Assembly: GCA_002449305.1 (NCBI GenBank)
Contig: DKDI01000015.1
Coordinates: 42,555-97,349, forward strand
Direction of reading: 5' to 3'
DNA length: 54,795 bases
Origin: Treponema sp. UBA6852
GTDB lineage: Bacteria > Spirochaetota > Spirochaetia > Treponematales > Treponemataceae
Part shown: piece after piece, positions 8,585 to 16,651 of the stretch
How the letters are laid out: every line of letters starts with the position of its first letter
Numbering within the stretch: the first letter of the stretch is position 1
Position numbers and translations under genes: made by a program
Notes under the pieces: model-generated
Databases searched by the model: none
Seen by the model: the letters and a program-made list of their open reading frames with translations, nothing else
Told to the model about the DNA's origin: nothing

Positions 8585-9232
8585 ATGGAAGATGATATTC
8601 TTACAATTGAAGAAGTTGCAAAATATCTTCGTGTAAGCGAGCGTACTGTATATGACTGGGCTCAGAAAGGCGAAATTCCAAGCGGAAAAATTGGAACTGT
8701 ATGGAGATTTAAAAAATCCGAAATTGAAAAATGGGTAAACGAACGGCTTTCTTCTAGTGGAAAATCAAATGACTCTGAAATTATTGTTCAGGTGAAAAAT
8801 ATACTTTCTCCAGAGCGGATTGTTTTTATGAATCATCAGACAAAGCATGATTCACTTGTCCGCCTTGCGCAGAATCTTGGTACAGCTCCTCAGGTAAAGG
8901 ATGCAAAGGAACTTGAGGCTGAAATTTTAAAGCGCGAAGAACTTATGTCAACTTCTATTGGCAGAGGACTTGCAATTCCTCATGTGCGGCTTTCAAGTGT
9001 TACTGACCTTGTTATGTCTGTAGGAATTTCAAAATGCGACATAATTGGTTTTCAGCCTGTTGACGAGATTCCTGTAAGAATTCTTTTTATGATTGCAGCG
9101 GCGTATAATCAGCACAGCTATTATTTAAAGACACTTTCATTTTTTAGCGCGAAACTAAAAGATGCATCTTTAAGAGAAGCTCTTCTTAATTCAGAATCTC
9201 CTATGGATGCTTATAATCTTCTTATAAAATAA
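8585..9232 (+). CDS. Excisionase-type HTH fused to PTS EIIA (PtsN-like)
   Basis: The 215-residue protein joins a small helix-turn-helix of the excisionase/MerR-like type (about 5-52; LTIEEVAKYLRVSERTVYDW) to a PTS EIIA domain of the fructose/PtsN class (about 70-214). The phosphorylatable histidine is His133 in GRGLAIPHVR. It reads as a phosphorylation-controlled DNA-binding regulator, receiving phosphate from HPr or a PtsP-like enzyme. No PTS permease is adjacent, which favours regulation over sugar uptake. Such fusions occur in other spirochaetes. Its targets cannot be told from here. Confidence 0.88.
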   Translation: MEDDILTIEEVAKYLRVSERTVYDWAQKGEIPSGKIGTVWRFKKSEIEKWVNERLSSSGKSNDSEIIVQVKNILSPERIVFMNHQTKHDSLVRLAQNLGTAPQVKDAKELEAEILKREELMSTSIGRGLAIPHVRLSSVTDLVMSVGISKCDIIGFQPVDEIPVRILFMIAAAYNQHSYYLKTLSFFSAKLKDASLREALLNSESPMDAYNLLIK

Positions 9233-9261
9233 AACCGCATTGCTTCCTTGCGCTTAAATGT

Positions 9262-10419
9262 TCATGGAAGCAGTACGGGAATCCATTTCGAAAAATCGCT
9301 TTGGTTCTTGTCAATAATTCCCCAAGTTAACCCAGGAACTGTTGTTTCTCCTGTAAGATAAGTTTTACCTTCAACTGTAAAGCCAAATCCTGGGTGGGGC
9401 GAAACAAGTCCTGCAACCGCATGATGAAATTCGCTGCTTACAAAAATTATTGAATCTATGTTCATGCTTTGAAGAATTACGGCAATTAACATAGATCTTG
9501 AGTCGCAGTCGCTTCCGCCGCCGGAAATTATAGATGGAAGGGATGCAAAGTCGCTTGCAGTTTTTTCCCTTTCGTATTTGAATCCTTGAGTCCATGATAA
9601 AAGTTTCTGTGCAAAATCAGTTTCGTCCTTGCATTCTGGCGCAAGAGTTCCGTAAATGTCAAAGGAAACTTTTTGAAGCCGCTTGCATGAATCTTTGAAA
9701 ATCATTCTGTAGTAGCGTTGCCATGCTTCTTTCCAAAGCGGACTGTTTATGTACATTTGAAGCACTTTGTATTCGCGCTCAATAAGGTATTCTGAATTTT
9801 TGCAGTCAAGCGAATCAATTTGACTGGAAACTTCTTTTTTGTCTATAAGAAGTTTTATTATTTGCTCTTTGCCGGAAGCAGGATGATATAGAGATGTGAA
9901 AAGTCCCGGTGAAAAACAGCTTTCTGAATCAACACAAAGAGAATCAATAAAACTTTCAATAAGAAAACTTGCATTGTTAAAATATTCTGCGCCACACCAG
10001 GAAATTATGACTGCAATGCTTTTGTTTTCTGGAATTGAAGAGGCGGCCGCGTACCCTTGTGATTCTGCTCCAGAAATTTTTCCTTTGAATGCTGCAATGC
10101 AGGCTTCATTATTTCTCCATTGCGCAGTTTTTGTTTCAAAAGTTTTAAGATTGAGTTTTTGGGTTGTGTTTTCCAATGCTTCTTTAGCGGAAGTGAATTT
10201 TTCTTTCTTGTAAATTTTAACTATTGAATTTACAGGAGCAATTTTACTTTGCAGAAGAAATGAATCTTCTCCTTGAGATTGGACGAGCACAAATTCTTCC
10301 GGCAAATCGATAAAAACTGAATTGGAAAATCCTTCAAATGAAACTCTGTGCGCAAAAATTTCTATTGAAATAAAAAAGAAAAATGCAAGAGTGGAAGTTT
10401 TTTTTGCAATGCTTGTCAT
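9262..10419 (-). CDS. Secreted transglutaminase-like cysteine protein
   Basis: About 385 residues. The ATG at 10419 (MTSIAKKTSTLAFFFF) is preferred over an upstream TTG at 10434 because TTGAGG, a ribosome site, covers that TTG. A signal peptide ends near IFAHR. The C-terminal third carries a transglutaminase-like core: Cys in GGGSDCDSRSML, a His pair in SEFHHAVAGL, and an acidic residue in YLTGETT. It is convergent with the EIIA gene, their ends about 30 nt apart. Whether it hydrolyses or cross-links peptides is unknown. Confidence 0.72.
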   Translation of the reverse strand: MTSIAKKTSTLAFFFFISIEIFAHRVSFEGFSNSVFIDLPEEFVLVQSQGEDSFLLQSKIAPVNSIVKIYKKEKFTSAKEALENTTQKLNLKTFETKTAQWRNNEACIAAFKGKISGAESQGYAAASSIPENKSIAVIISWCGAEYFNNASFLIESFIDSLCVDSESCFSPGLFTSLYHPASGKEQIIKLLIDKKEVSSQIDSLDCKNSEYLIEREYKVLQMYINSPLWKEAWQRYYRMIFKDSCKRLQKVSFDIYGTLAPECKDETDFAQKLLSWTQGFKYEREKTASDFASLPSIISGGGSDCDSRSMLIAVILQSMNIDSIIFVSSEFHHAVAGLVSPHPGFGFTVEGKTYLTGETTVPGLTWGIIDKNQSDFSKWIPVLLP

Positions 10420-10513
10420 TTTTATAAACCTCAATTAATATTGAACTCTAAATGTTGGGTTTGTTTCAAATGTTCTTGATATTTGAAACTCTTTGTATTT
10501 TTATTTTCGGCAA

Positions 10514-11185
10514 ATGAAAACTTTTTCTATAATTTTTGAAAATGAAGAAATTCTTCTTGTGAATAAGGAAGCTGGCGTTTCGGTTCAGGGAGGAGCTGGC
10601 ATTGCTCATCCGCTTGATGCTGAGCTTTCTCTTCAGCTTGGATATAAAATTTTTCTTGTTCACCGTTTGGACAAAGAAACTTCCGGCATTCTTGTTGTTG
10701 CAAAAAATGCGCTGGCTGCTGCAAAGTGGACGAACTTGATTTCTGGCGGAAAAGTAAAAAAAGAATACACTGCGGTTTGCTTTGGAATTCCTTTTGTTAA
10801 TGGAAAAAAATGTTACTCTGGTGTTTTAGAAGGAACTGTTGAAGCGCATGGAAGAACTCAGGCTGCAAAAACTTTTTTTAAAGTTGAATCAGTTTGGGAT
10901 GTAAAAATTCCAGAGACGGATGAAAAAATGGAGCTTAGTTTTTTAAAGCTTACTTTGGGAACTGGTCGTATGCATCAGATAAGAATTCAACTTGCGAAGG
11001 CTTTTTGTCCAATTGCAGGCGATGATAAGCATGGAGATTTTAAAAAGAATAAGCTTGCAAGAAAAATCGGAATTAAAAAGCTTCATCTTGCGGCTGTAAG
11101 ACTTTCTTTGCCTATTGATGGTAAAGTGCAGACTTTTGAAATTCCGCTTCCAGAACATATCAAAAATACGTTATGCAGTCAGTAA
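10514..11185 (+). CDS. RluA-family RNA pseudouridine synthase
   Basis: A 223-residue protein from the ATG at 10514; the longer in-frame TTG start lacks support. The catalytic Asp53 sits in the family signature HRLDKETSGILVVAKN, and the second family motif GRMHQIRIQLA follows later. It isomerises uridine to pseudouridine in rRNA or tRNA; the substrate cannot be assigned. No S4 domain is present at the N terminus, as in the short RluA/TruC-like forms. No clear ribosome site precedes it. Confidence 0.88.
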   Translation: MKTFSIIFENEEILLVNKEAGVSVQGGAGIAHPLDAELSLQLGYKIFLVHRLDKETSGILVVAKNALAAAKWTNLISGGKVKKEYTAVCFGIPFVNGKKCYSGVLEGTVEAHGRTQAAKTFFKVESVWDVKIPETDEKMELSFLKLTLGTGRMHQIRIQLAKAFCPIAGDDKHGDFKKNKLARKIGIKKLHLAAVRLSLPIDGKVQTFEIPLPEHIKNTLCSQ

Positions 11186-11197
11186 AAAGTTTCGTTA

Positions 11198-11227
11198 TTG
11201 ACGTATTTATTTGTTTTATGGTAGTAT
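11198..11227 (+). promoter_or_regulatory. Putative yebC promoter
   Basis: TTGACG (11198-11203), an 18-nt spacer and TAGTAT (11222-11227), giving a leader of about 30 nt that includes the ribosome site AGGAG before the ATG at 11264. Confidence 0.5.
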
Positions 11228-11263
11228 ATTATACTTATTCGTTATTATTTATAGGAGTTCCGT

Positions 11264-12007
11264 ATGTCAGGACACAGTAAATGGTCAACCATTAAACACG
11301 CAAAGGGTATTGCTGATGCAAAACGTGGAGCGCTTTTCACAAAATTCATAAAGGAAATTTCTATCGCAGCAAAAATGGGTGGAGGAGATCCTGATTCTAA
11401 CCCTCGCCTTAGAACTGCCATGCTCAAGGCAAAAGCTGCTTCTATGCCAAAAGACAATATTGAGCGCGCTATAAAGAAAGGAACTGGTGAACTTGGCGCA
11501 GTTTCTTATGAAGAACTTGTTTATGAAGGATATGCTCCAGGCGGAGTTGCAGTTCTTGTAGATGTTCTTACAGACAATAAGAACCGTGCTGCTGCTGATG
11601 TTCGCAATATTTTCAACAAAAACGGTGGAAACCTTGGAACAACAGGTTCTACAAGCCGTATGTTTGAACGCAAAGGCGTTATCGAATATGATGCTGAAAA
11701 AGTAAGTGAAGACGATGTTATGAGCGTTGCTGTTGAAGCTGGCGCAGAAGATGTTGTAAACGAAGATGGAGTTATCACAGTAACAACAGATCCTGCTTCA
11801 TTTGACGCAGTTCTTGAAGCTCTTCAGACTAAAGAATGGGAAACACTTTCTGCTGCTGTTTCTATGGTTCCGTTTAACTATACAGCGGTTGATGCGGAAA
11901 CTGCAAAGAAAGTTCAGAAGCTCTTGGACAAACTTGAAGAAAATGATGATGTTCAGAATGTTTATTCAACTGTTGAATATCCAGAAGACTTCGATCCAGA
12001 AGCTTAA
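11264..12007 (+). CDS. yebC: YebC/PmpR-family protein
   Basis: This 247-residue cytosolic protein opens with the hallmark MSGHSKWSTIKHAKG and continues with the three-domain YebC pattern (AAKMGGGDPDSNPRLR; YEGYAPGGVAVLVDVLTDN; NGGNLGTTGS). The family acts as transcription regulators in some bacteria and, by recent work, in translation of difficult proline-rich stretches. It lies two genes upstream of ruvC on the same strand, a frequent yebC-ruvC pairing, but a terminator separates them. Ribosome site AGGAG. Confidence 0.96.
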   Translation: MSGHSKWSTIKHAKGIADAKRGALFTKFIKEISIAAKMGGGDPDSNPRLRTAMLKAKAASMPKDNIERAIKKGTGELGAVSYEELVYEGYAPGGVAVLVDVLTDNKNRAAADVRNIFNKNGGNLGTTGSTSRMFERKGVIEYDAEKVSEDDVMSVAVEAGAEDVVNEDGVITVTTDPASFDAVLEALQTKEWETLSAAVSMVPFNYTAVDAETAKKVQKLLDKLEENDDVQNVYSTVEYPEDFDPEA

Positions 12008-12031
12008 GTTTTGACTTTTTAGTTTTTGTGC

Positions 12032-12080
12032 AGGCATTTGGCGCGGAATTTTTGTTTCGTCCAAGTGCCTTGTTTTTTTT
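12032..12080 (+). terminator. Intrinsic terminator after yebC
   Basis: AGGCATTTGG (12032-12041) pairs with CCAAGTGCCT (12061-12070) with one wobble, enclosing a partly paired loop, then a run of eight T. The ruvC start codon is only nine nucleotides beyond it. Confidence 0.85.
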
Positions 12081-12088
12081 CAGAATAG

Positions 12089-12574
12089 ATGAAAAAACGC
12101 CGGATTATAGGCATAGATCCCGGGCTTGCTCACACTGGGTTCGGAATAATTGACTGTGAAAATTCTAAAATTTCTCTTGTGAGTTATGGAGTTATAGAAA
12201 CTTCAAGTACTGATTCGCATGAAGTACGCTTGCTTTACATTTACAATAAACTTCTGGCGATTTTAAATGAATTTCGACCTACAGAAGCTGAAATGGAAAC
12301 TTTGTTTTTTGCACGCAATACAACTAGCGCGCTTGCAGTGGCAGAGGCGAAAGGCGTTGTTAGTTTGTGTCTTGTTCAGCAGGCAATTCCAATTTTTATG
12401 TACGCGCCGAATCAGATAAAATGCGCGGTAACAGGAACAAAAAGTGCGGATAAAGATACGGTTGCTCGGTATGTTCAACTTCTATTGAATTTAAAAAATC
12501 CGCCTTCGCCTGACCACGCAGCAGACGCTCTTGCTGGAGCTATAACGCATTTTCACAGCACTTTGTCTGCATAG
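12089..12574 (+). CDS. ruvC: Holliday junction resolvase RuvC
   Basis: A 161-residue endonuclease that cuts four-way DNA junctions. The acidic metal-binding residues are in place: Asp10 in GIDPGLAHTG, Glu70 in AEMETLFF, and Asp142/Asp146 around His143 in PDHAADAL. Start codon ATG 12089 follows the yebC terminator directly, with neither a ribosome site nor a clear promoter, so initiation is unexplained. ruvA and ruvB are not in the window. Its 3' end overlaps the convergent gene by 35 nt. Confidence 0.95.
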   Translation: MKKRRIIGIDPGLAHTGFGIIDCENSKISLVSYGVIETSSTDSHEVRLLYIYNKLLAILNEFRPTEAEMETLFFARNTTSALAVAEAKGVVSLCLVQQAIPIFMYAPNQIKCAVTGTKSADKDTVARYVQLLLNLKNPPSPDHAADALAGAITHFHSTLSA

Positions 12575-13277
12575 AATAAATTTTTGCGTTTCCCTTTTTT
12601 TCAACTATGTTTATAATTTCTATCTTTGAAAGAACCCAAAGCATAAGGTTTGCATCGCTTCTTTTTATAAGAGGAGTGTTTTTCTTTAAATGTTCAAAAA
12701 AATCTTTTGAAGTAAATGTGCCTGGAAGATTTTTTGGAATCAGTTTTTTGTAAGAAGATTTTCCGTGAAGTGTAAAAATTTTTCCTGTTTGCTCAAGGCG
12801 CTTTCCTATTTTTTGCCAGTTTTTTTTGAATCTTCGCCTTTTGTTTTTTGACTGGACCGGCTCTTCTGTTTTTACGCGCTCTTCTGTTATTTCAGCTTCG
12901 ATTATTTCCAGCGTGAAATTTTTCTTTAGCAAAACGGGAACAAGAGATGTTATTTCCTTAAAAACTGAATATATGTTTTTTTTTAAAGGGCTTTTTCTTC
13001 TTGTAATTTTTCCTGTTGAGGCGTCTTTGGTTTCTATATATTTTACAGTTGCAAGCGGATATACAATTTTTATTTTTCGTTTTTCGGATAAAAAGAATTC
13101 TGTTTTTTTGAGCAGTTTTCCAAGAGTTCCGGTCTGAATTTCTATGATTCCGCCGTCAGGACAAAGAATATCCGCAATATATGCGCCGATTTTTACTTCT
13201 GATTTTCCGTTGCACTGAATTCTGTAAAGTGCTTTTAGTGACTTGTGAAGGCTTGTTTCGTTCAGTGTGTTTATCAT
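12540..13277 (-). CDS. Unknown protein with PD-(D/E)XK-like N-terminus and winged-helix-like C-terminus
   Basis: The 245-residue protein is not recognised with certainty. Residues about 18-75 (VKIGAYIADILCPDGG then IIEIQTG and later KIKIVYPLA) have the beta-hairpin with D...E-x-Q spacing seen in PD-(D/E)XK nucleases, Gln standing where Lys is usual. A basic middle segment (KNKRRRFKKNWQK) and a C-terminal stretch resembling a winged helix (TSKDFFEHLKKNTPLIKRSD) follow. It is convergent with ruvC (35-nt overlap) and divergent from mraZ. A DNA or RNA processing role is inference. Confidence 0.65.
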   Translation of the reverse strand: MINTLNETSLHKSLKALYRIQCNGKSEVKIGAYIADILCPDGGIIEIQTGTLGKLLKKTEFFLSEKRKIKIVYPLATVKYIETKDASTGKITRRKSPLKKNIYSVFKEITSLVPVLLKKNFTLEIIEAEITEERVKTEEPVQSKNKRRRFKKNWQKIGKRLEQTGKIFTLHGKSSYKKLIPKNLPGTFTSKDFFEHLKKNTPLIKRSDANLMLWVLSKIEIINIVEKKGNAKIYSMQTKCCENAL

Positions 13278-13320
13278 TTTATTTCAGTCTGCGGATTTTT
13301 ATCAGATATGAAAAAGATTC

Positions 13321-13362
13321 TCAACTATACAGTTTTAAAGTTTAGTTGAATTTTCAACTGTA
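13321..13362. promoter_or_regulatory. Nested palindromes in the divergent region upstream of mraZ
   Basis: A perfect 16-bp palindrome AGTTGAATTTTCAACT (13344-13359) lies inside a wider dyad of TACAGTT (from 13328) and AACTGTA (to 13362); a further TCAACT is at 13321-13326. It is about 35 bp upstream of the mraZ -35 and about 45 bp from the divergent start. A regulator site is possible; nothing identifies the protein. Confidence 0.4.
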
Positions 13363-13390
13363 AAAATCAGACTATCGGAGAGTTTTTGCA

Positions 13391-13418
13391 TTGACATTAC
13401 GTTTTTTTCTGATAAAAT
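13391..13418 (+). promoter_or_regulatory. Promoter of the dcw cluster
   Basis: A perfect -35 TTGACA (13391-13396), a 16-nt spacer and TAAAAT (13413-13418). The predicted start near 13425 falls at the edge of the four MraZ boxes, giving a classical repression geometry. Confidence 0.8.
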
Positions 13419-13425
13419 GTTTAAT

Positions 13426-13465
13426 AAGTGGGAAATAGTGGGGTAAAGTGGTGGATAGTGGCATG
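13426..13465 (+). promoter_or_regulatory. MraZ operator: four 10-bp direct repeats
   Basis: Four consecutive ten-mers, each with GTGG at the same place: AAGTGGGAAA, TAGTGGGGTA, AAGTGGTGGA, TAGTGGCATG. MraZ in other bacteria binds TGGG-type repeats at 10-bp spacing ahead of its own gene, and this array has exactly that layout. It starts at the predicted transcription start and runs into the mraZ start codon. Confidence 0.85.
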
Positions 13466-13906
13466 GAAATGCTTTTTGGCGAGTACAACAACACGCTGGA
13501 TGACAAAGGAAGAATTCAGTTTCCGGCGAAGTTGCGTTCTGTTTTGCAGCAGGAAAGTCTTGTTGTAACTCAGGGGCTCGACCGCTGTCTTATGATTTTC
13601 TCCATTGATGAATGGACTTCTCTTAATAAAAAAATCGTGGACTCGGCGTCTTTGTTTAATGATCAGAAACGCCTTGTTATGCGACGTTTTATTGCGCCTG
13701 CACAAAAATTGGATTTTGATAAATCCGGCCGTCTTTCTATTCCCCAGACGCTTAGAGATTACGCGGAACTAAAAGGTGAATGTACAATTCTTGGAATCAA
13801 CAAGTATATGGAGCTTTGGGATTCTGAAAAGTACAAGGCTTATCTTGAAAAAACTGAAGATTCCTTCCTTGAAGCTGCGGAAACTATGGGTGATATTTTG
13901 ATGTGA
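13463..13906 (+). CDS. mraZ: Transcriptional regulator MraZ
   Basis: A DNA-binding protein of about 147 residues, first gene of the division/cell-wall cluster and usually its repressor. Two MraZ/AbrB-like repeats are visible, beginning FGEYNNTLDDKGRIQFPAKLR (short form FGEYNNTLDDKGR) and FDKSGRLSIPQTLRDYA. The ATG at 13463 is chosen with GGTGG eight nt upstream; GTG at 13448 and ATG at 13469 are alternatives. Its operator overlaps the chosen start, so repression could affect both transcription and translation. Confidence 0.93.
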   Translation: MEMLFGEYNNTLDDKGRIQFPAKLRSVLQQESLVVTQGLDRCLMIFSIDEWTSLNKKIVDSASLFNDQKRLVMRRFIAPAQKLDFDKSGRLSIPQTLRDYAELKGECTILGINKYMELWDSEKYKAYLEKTEDSFLEAAETMGDILM

Positions 13907-13940
13907 GTTTTGCCGCTCAAAAAATTAGGCTGGAAAAAAA

Positions 13941-14924
13941 GTGGAAATTGTTCATACTCCTGTATTGCTAAATGAATGTCTCAAATTCCTTTCTCCGGTA
14001 GGCGAACCGTTTGAAAAGGACGCCTTTATGATTGATTCTACTTTGGGGGAAGGCGGACATTCGTTTAATTTTCTAAAAAATTTTCCATCTTTAAAAATTC
14101 TTGGACTTGATGCCGACAGCGTTATTCAGGCAAGGGCGAAAGAACGTCTTTCAGAATTCGGGGAGCGGATGAGGTTTTATAACGGCTGGTTCAACGATTT
14201 TTACTGCAATTACCCTGAAGAAAGAAAGCCAGACTTGATTTTGTTCGATTTGGGAATCAGTGTTTTTCATTATGAAAAAAGCGGCAGAGGATTCTCATTT
14301 CGCCATGATGAAAAGCTTGACATGAGGTTGAATCCGAATACAAAAGAAAGCGCCGCCGACATTGTTAACGAAATGCCGGAAGATGAGCTTGCGAATATGA
14401 TTTATCTTTATTCAGATGAAAAATATTCAAGGCGAATTGCAAATGCGATTGTTTCTGCAAGAAAATCTCAGAAGATTGTTTCAACAAAAGCTCTTGCGGA
14501 CATAATTTTCAATGCCGTTCCTTCAAAATATAAATACGGAAATATTCATCCTGCGACAAGAACTTTTCAGGCTTTGAGAATTCTTGTTAACAGCGAGCTT
14601 AAAAGGCTGCCGCAAGCAATCCATGCTGCGTTTAATGTTCTTGTTCCGGGCGGAAAAATGGGTGTTATAACATTTCATTCGCTTGAAGACAGAATTGTAA
14701 AAAATTATTTTCGCAATCTTGGAAAGCAATGTGTTTGTCCTCCTGAATTTCCTGAATGCGTTTGCGGCGGAACTCCATGCGCGGAAATTTTGACAAGAAA
14801 ACCAGTCGAGCCTTCCGAAGAAGAAATCAAAACAAATTCTCCTTCCAGAAGCGCAAAACTTCGTGTTGTTAGAAAACTCCGGGATGCGGACAAGTTTCGG
14901 CTTTATGGAGTGGAGGCTTTGTAA
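13941..14924 (+). CDS. rsmH: 16S rRNA m4C1402 methyltransferase RsmH (MraW)
   Basis: The 327-residue SAM-dependent enzyme methylates N4 of C1402 in 16S rRNA. It begins at a GTG (EIVHTPVLLNE follows). Family motifs: IDSTLGEGGHS for SAM binding, LFDLGIS, GFSFRHDEKLDMRLN, and HPATRTFQALRI with GVITFHSLEDRIVK. The cysteine-rich segment CVCPPEFPECVCGGTPCAE is the typical RsmH insertion. It overlaps ftsL by one base (TAATG), indicating translational coupling. Confidence 0.97.
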   Translation: MEIVHTPVLLNECLKFLSPVGEPFEKDAFMIDSTLGEGGHSFNFLKNFPSLKILGLDADSVIQARAKERLSEFGERMRFYNGWFNDFYCNYPEERKPDLILFDLGISVFHYEKSGRGFSFRHDEKLDMRLNPNTKESAADIVNEMPEDELANMIYLYSDEKYSRRIANAIVSARKSQKIVSTKALADIIFNAVPSKYKYGNIHPATRTFQALRILVNSELKRLPQAIHAAFNVLVPGGKMGVITFHSLEDRIVKNYFRNLGKQCVCPPEFPECVCGGTPCAEILTRKPVEPSEEEIKTNSPSRSAKLRVVRKLRDADKFRLYGVEAL

Positions 14925-15223
14925 TGAAGATAAAAAGTTTGCTGAAAAATTTTTGCCTTGTTATATTCGCTTTGGGAATTCCTGGACTTTTAATTTTAAA
15001 TGGAATTCAGTCAAGCAAATACCGCGAGCTTAAAAAAGAAGTTTCTGAGCTTGAAAAAAAACAAGAAAAACTCATAGAGGAAAATAAAAAACTTATAACG
15101 GATATAAGCGTTCTTTCAAGTTCAGATAGAATTGAAACTATCGCCGAAAATGATTTGGGCATGAGAAAGGCTGAAACCGAAGAAATTGTGCGTGTGGAGA
15201 TGAGAAAAAATGAACGAAAATGA
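14924..15223 (+). CDS. ftsL: FtsL-like division protein
   Basis: A 99-residue bitopic membrane protein: a short cytoplasmic N-terminus, one membrane helix (about 10-27; FCLVIFALGIPGLLIL), then a periplasmic coiled coil rich in Glu and Lys. Sequence alone is weak for this family; the place between rsmH and murF, with overlaps at both ends (1 nt and 14 nt), is the main support. It would scaffold FtsQ and septal peptidoglycan enzymes. Confidence 0.8.
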   Translation: MKIKSLLKNFCLVIFALGIPGLLILNGIQSSKYRELKKEVSELEKKQEKLIEENKKLITDISVLSSSDRIETIAENDLGMRKAETEEIVRVEMRKNERK

Positions 15224-16649
15224 TTCGCTTTTGTCGCTGGAAGAAATACTTGAAGCCGTTAATGGCGTGCATGTTCTTGGAAACGCTCCGCTTTGCATAA
15301 AATCCGTTCAGACAGACAGCCGTTTGGTTGAAGAAAATACTCTTTTTGTTCCGCTTATTGGCGAAAAGCAGGACGGACATTCTTATATTCCTCAGGCAAT
15401 TGAAAAAGGTGCAAGCGCAGTTTTTATCCGCATGAAAAATTTTGAAGACAACGGAAATTATTTTGTTGAGCTTCATGAAAAAAATCCTTCTGTAATTTTT
15501 ATCGCTGTAGAAAATACTCTTGAAGCTTTGCAGAAAGCTGCTGCTCGTTACGTGGAAAAATTTCCGCATCTTATAAAAATTGGTGTTACAGGTTCAAGCG
15601 GAAAAACGACAACAAAAGAAATTCTAGTTTCAATACTTTCGCAAAAATACAATGTTGTTTCCAATAAAGGAAATTTAAACAGCGAGACAGGACTTCCGCT
15701 TTCTGTGTTCAATATAAGAGCTGAGCATGAGTGTGGTGTTTTTGAAATGGGAATGAACCGCGAAAATGAAATCGGAGAAATTGCTTCCGTGCTGAAGCCG
15801 CGTTTTGCTATTGTAACAAATATTGGTACGGCGCATATTGGAATTCTTGGAAGCCGTGAAAATATTGCAAAGGAGAAGTCAAAAATTTTTAGTTATTTTG
15901 GCGGATTTGGAACTGGCGTAATTCCATCTGACGATGATTTTTCAGATTTCCTAAAAAACGAAATTGATGGAAAAGTTGTATTCTACGGAAATGACACAGA
16001 TTCAGATTCTGTAAAATATATTTGCGACTTGGGATTGAAAGGAACAAAATTCAGCATAGACGGAATTGAAACTGTTTTGCCGCTTCCTGGAAAATACAAC
16101 TATAAAAATGCGCTAGGCGCGATTGCTCTTGCGCAAGTGCTTGGACTTTCTTCCCGGCAAATTTCAGATGGAATTTCTAGTTTAAAGCCGTTGTCTGGAC
16201 GCTCTGAAATTCTTGATGGAAAAAATTTTTTTATTATGCAGGACTGCTACAATGCGAATCCTGATTCAATGGAAAAAGCAATTGAATTTGTCGGCTCTGT
16301 AAAAAAAGATGCGGATGCAAAAAAAATTTTTGTTCTTGGCGATATGCTTGAGCTTGGCTCTGATTCAAAATCTGCGCATGAAAAAACTGGGCTTCTTGCT
16401 GCAAACTCTGACGCCGACCTTGTGATTTTTATTGGAACAGAAATGAAATCCGCTTTTGAAAAGGCAAAAAATTCTTCTGAAAAAAATATTATTTTCATTG
16501 CAGGAAATTCTCAAGGTTCAATGGAAAAGGCTGCTTTGGAAATAAAAAAAGTTTTGCACGGAATTTTAAATTCAATTGTGTTCATAAAAGGTTCAAGAGG
16601 AATGGGGCTTGAGCGGATTTCAAAAATTTTGCTTGGCGGAGATGAGTGA
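15210..16649 (+). CDS. murF: UDP-MurNAc-tripeptide:D-Ala-D-Ala ligase MurF
   Basis: The 479-residue Mur ligase adds D-Ala-D-Ala to the peptidoglycan precursor. Features: an N-terminal uridine-binding domain (VQTDSRLVEENTLFVPL), the ATP loop GVTGSSGKTTTKE (about residues 128-140), the middle-domain motif FEMGMNRENEIGEI, and a C-terminal domain with QDCYNANPDSM and FVLGDMLELG. It overlaps ftsL by 14 nt. The length is near the usual 450-480. Confidence 0.96.
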   Translation: MNENDSLLSLEEILEAVNGVHVLGNAPLCIKSVQTDSRLVEENTLFVPLIGEKQDGHSYIPQAIEKGASAVFIRMKNFEDNGNYFVELHEKNPSVIFIAVENTLEALQKAAARYVEKFPHLIKIGVTGSSGKTTTKEILVSILSQKYNVVSNKGNLNSETGLPLSVFNIRAEHECGVFEMGMNRENEIGEIASVLKPRFAIVTNIGTAHIGILGSRENIAKEKSKIFSYFGGFGTGVIPSDDDFSDFLKNEIDGKVVFYGNDTDSDSVKYICDLGLKGTKFSIDGIETVLPLPGKYNYKNALGAIALAQVLGLSSRQISDGISSLKPLSGRSEILDGKNFFIMQDCYNANPDSMEKAIEFVGSVKKDADAKKIFVLGDMLELGSDSKSAHEKTGLLAANSDADLVIFIGTEMKSAFEKAKNSSEKNIIFIAGNSQGSMEKAALEIKKVLHGILNSIVFIKGSRGMGLERISKILLGGDE

Positions 16650-16651
16650 TT

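Noticed and set aside
9241..9272. Terminator hairpin TGCTTCC...GGAAGCA between the EIIA and transglutaminase-like genes
   Set aside because: The 7-bp stem has an 18-nt loop and no adjacent T run on either strand, and it overlaps the stop of the minus-strand gene.
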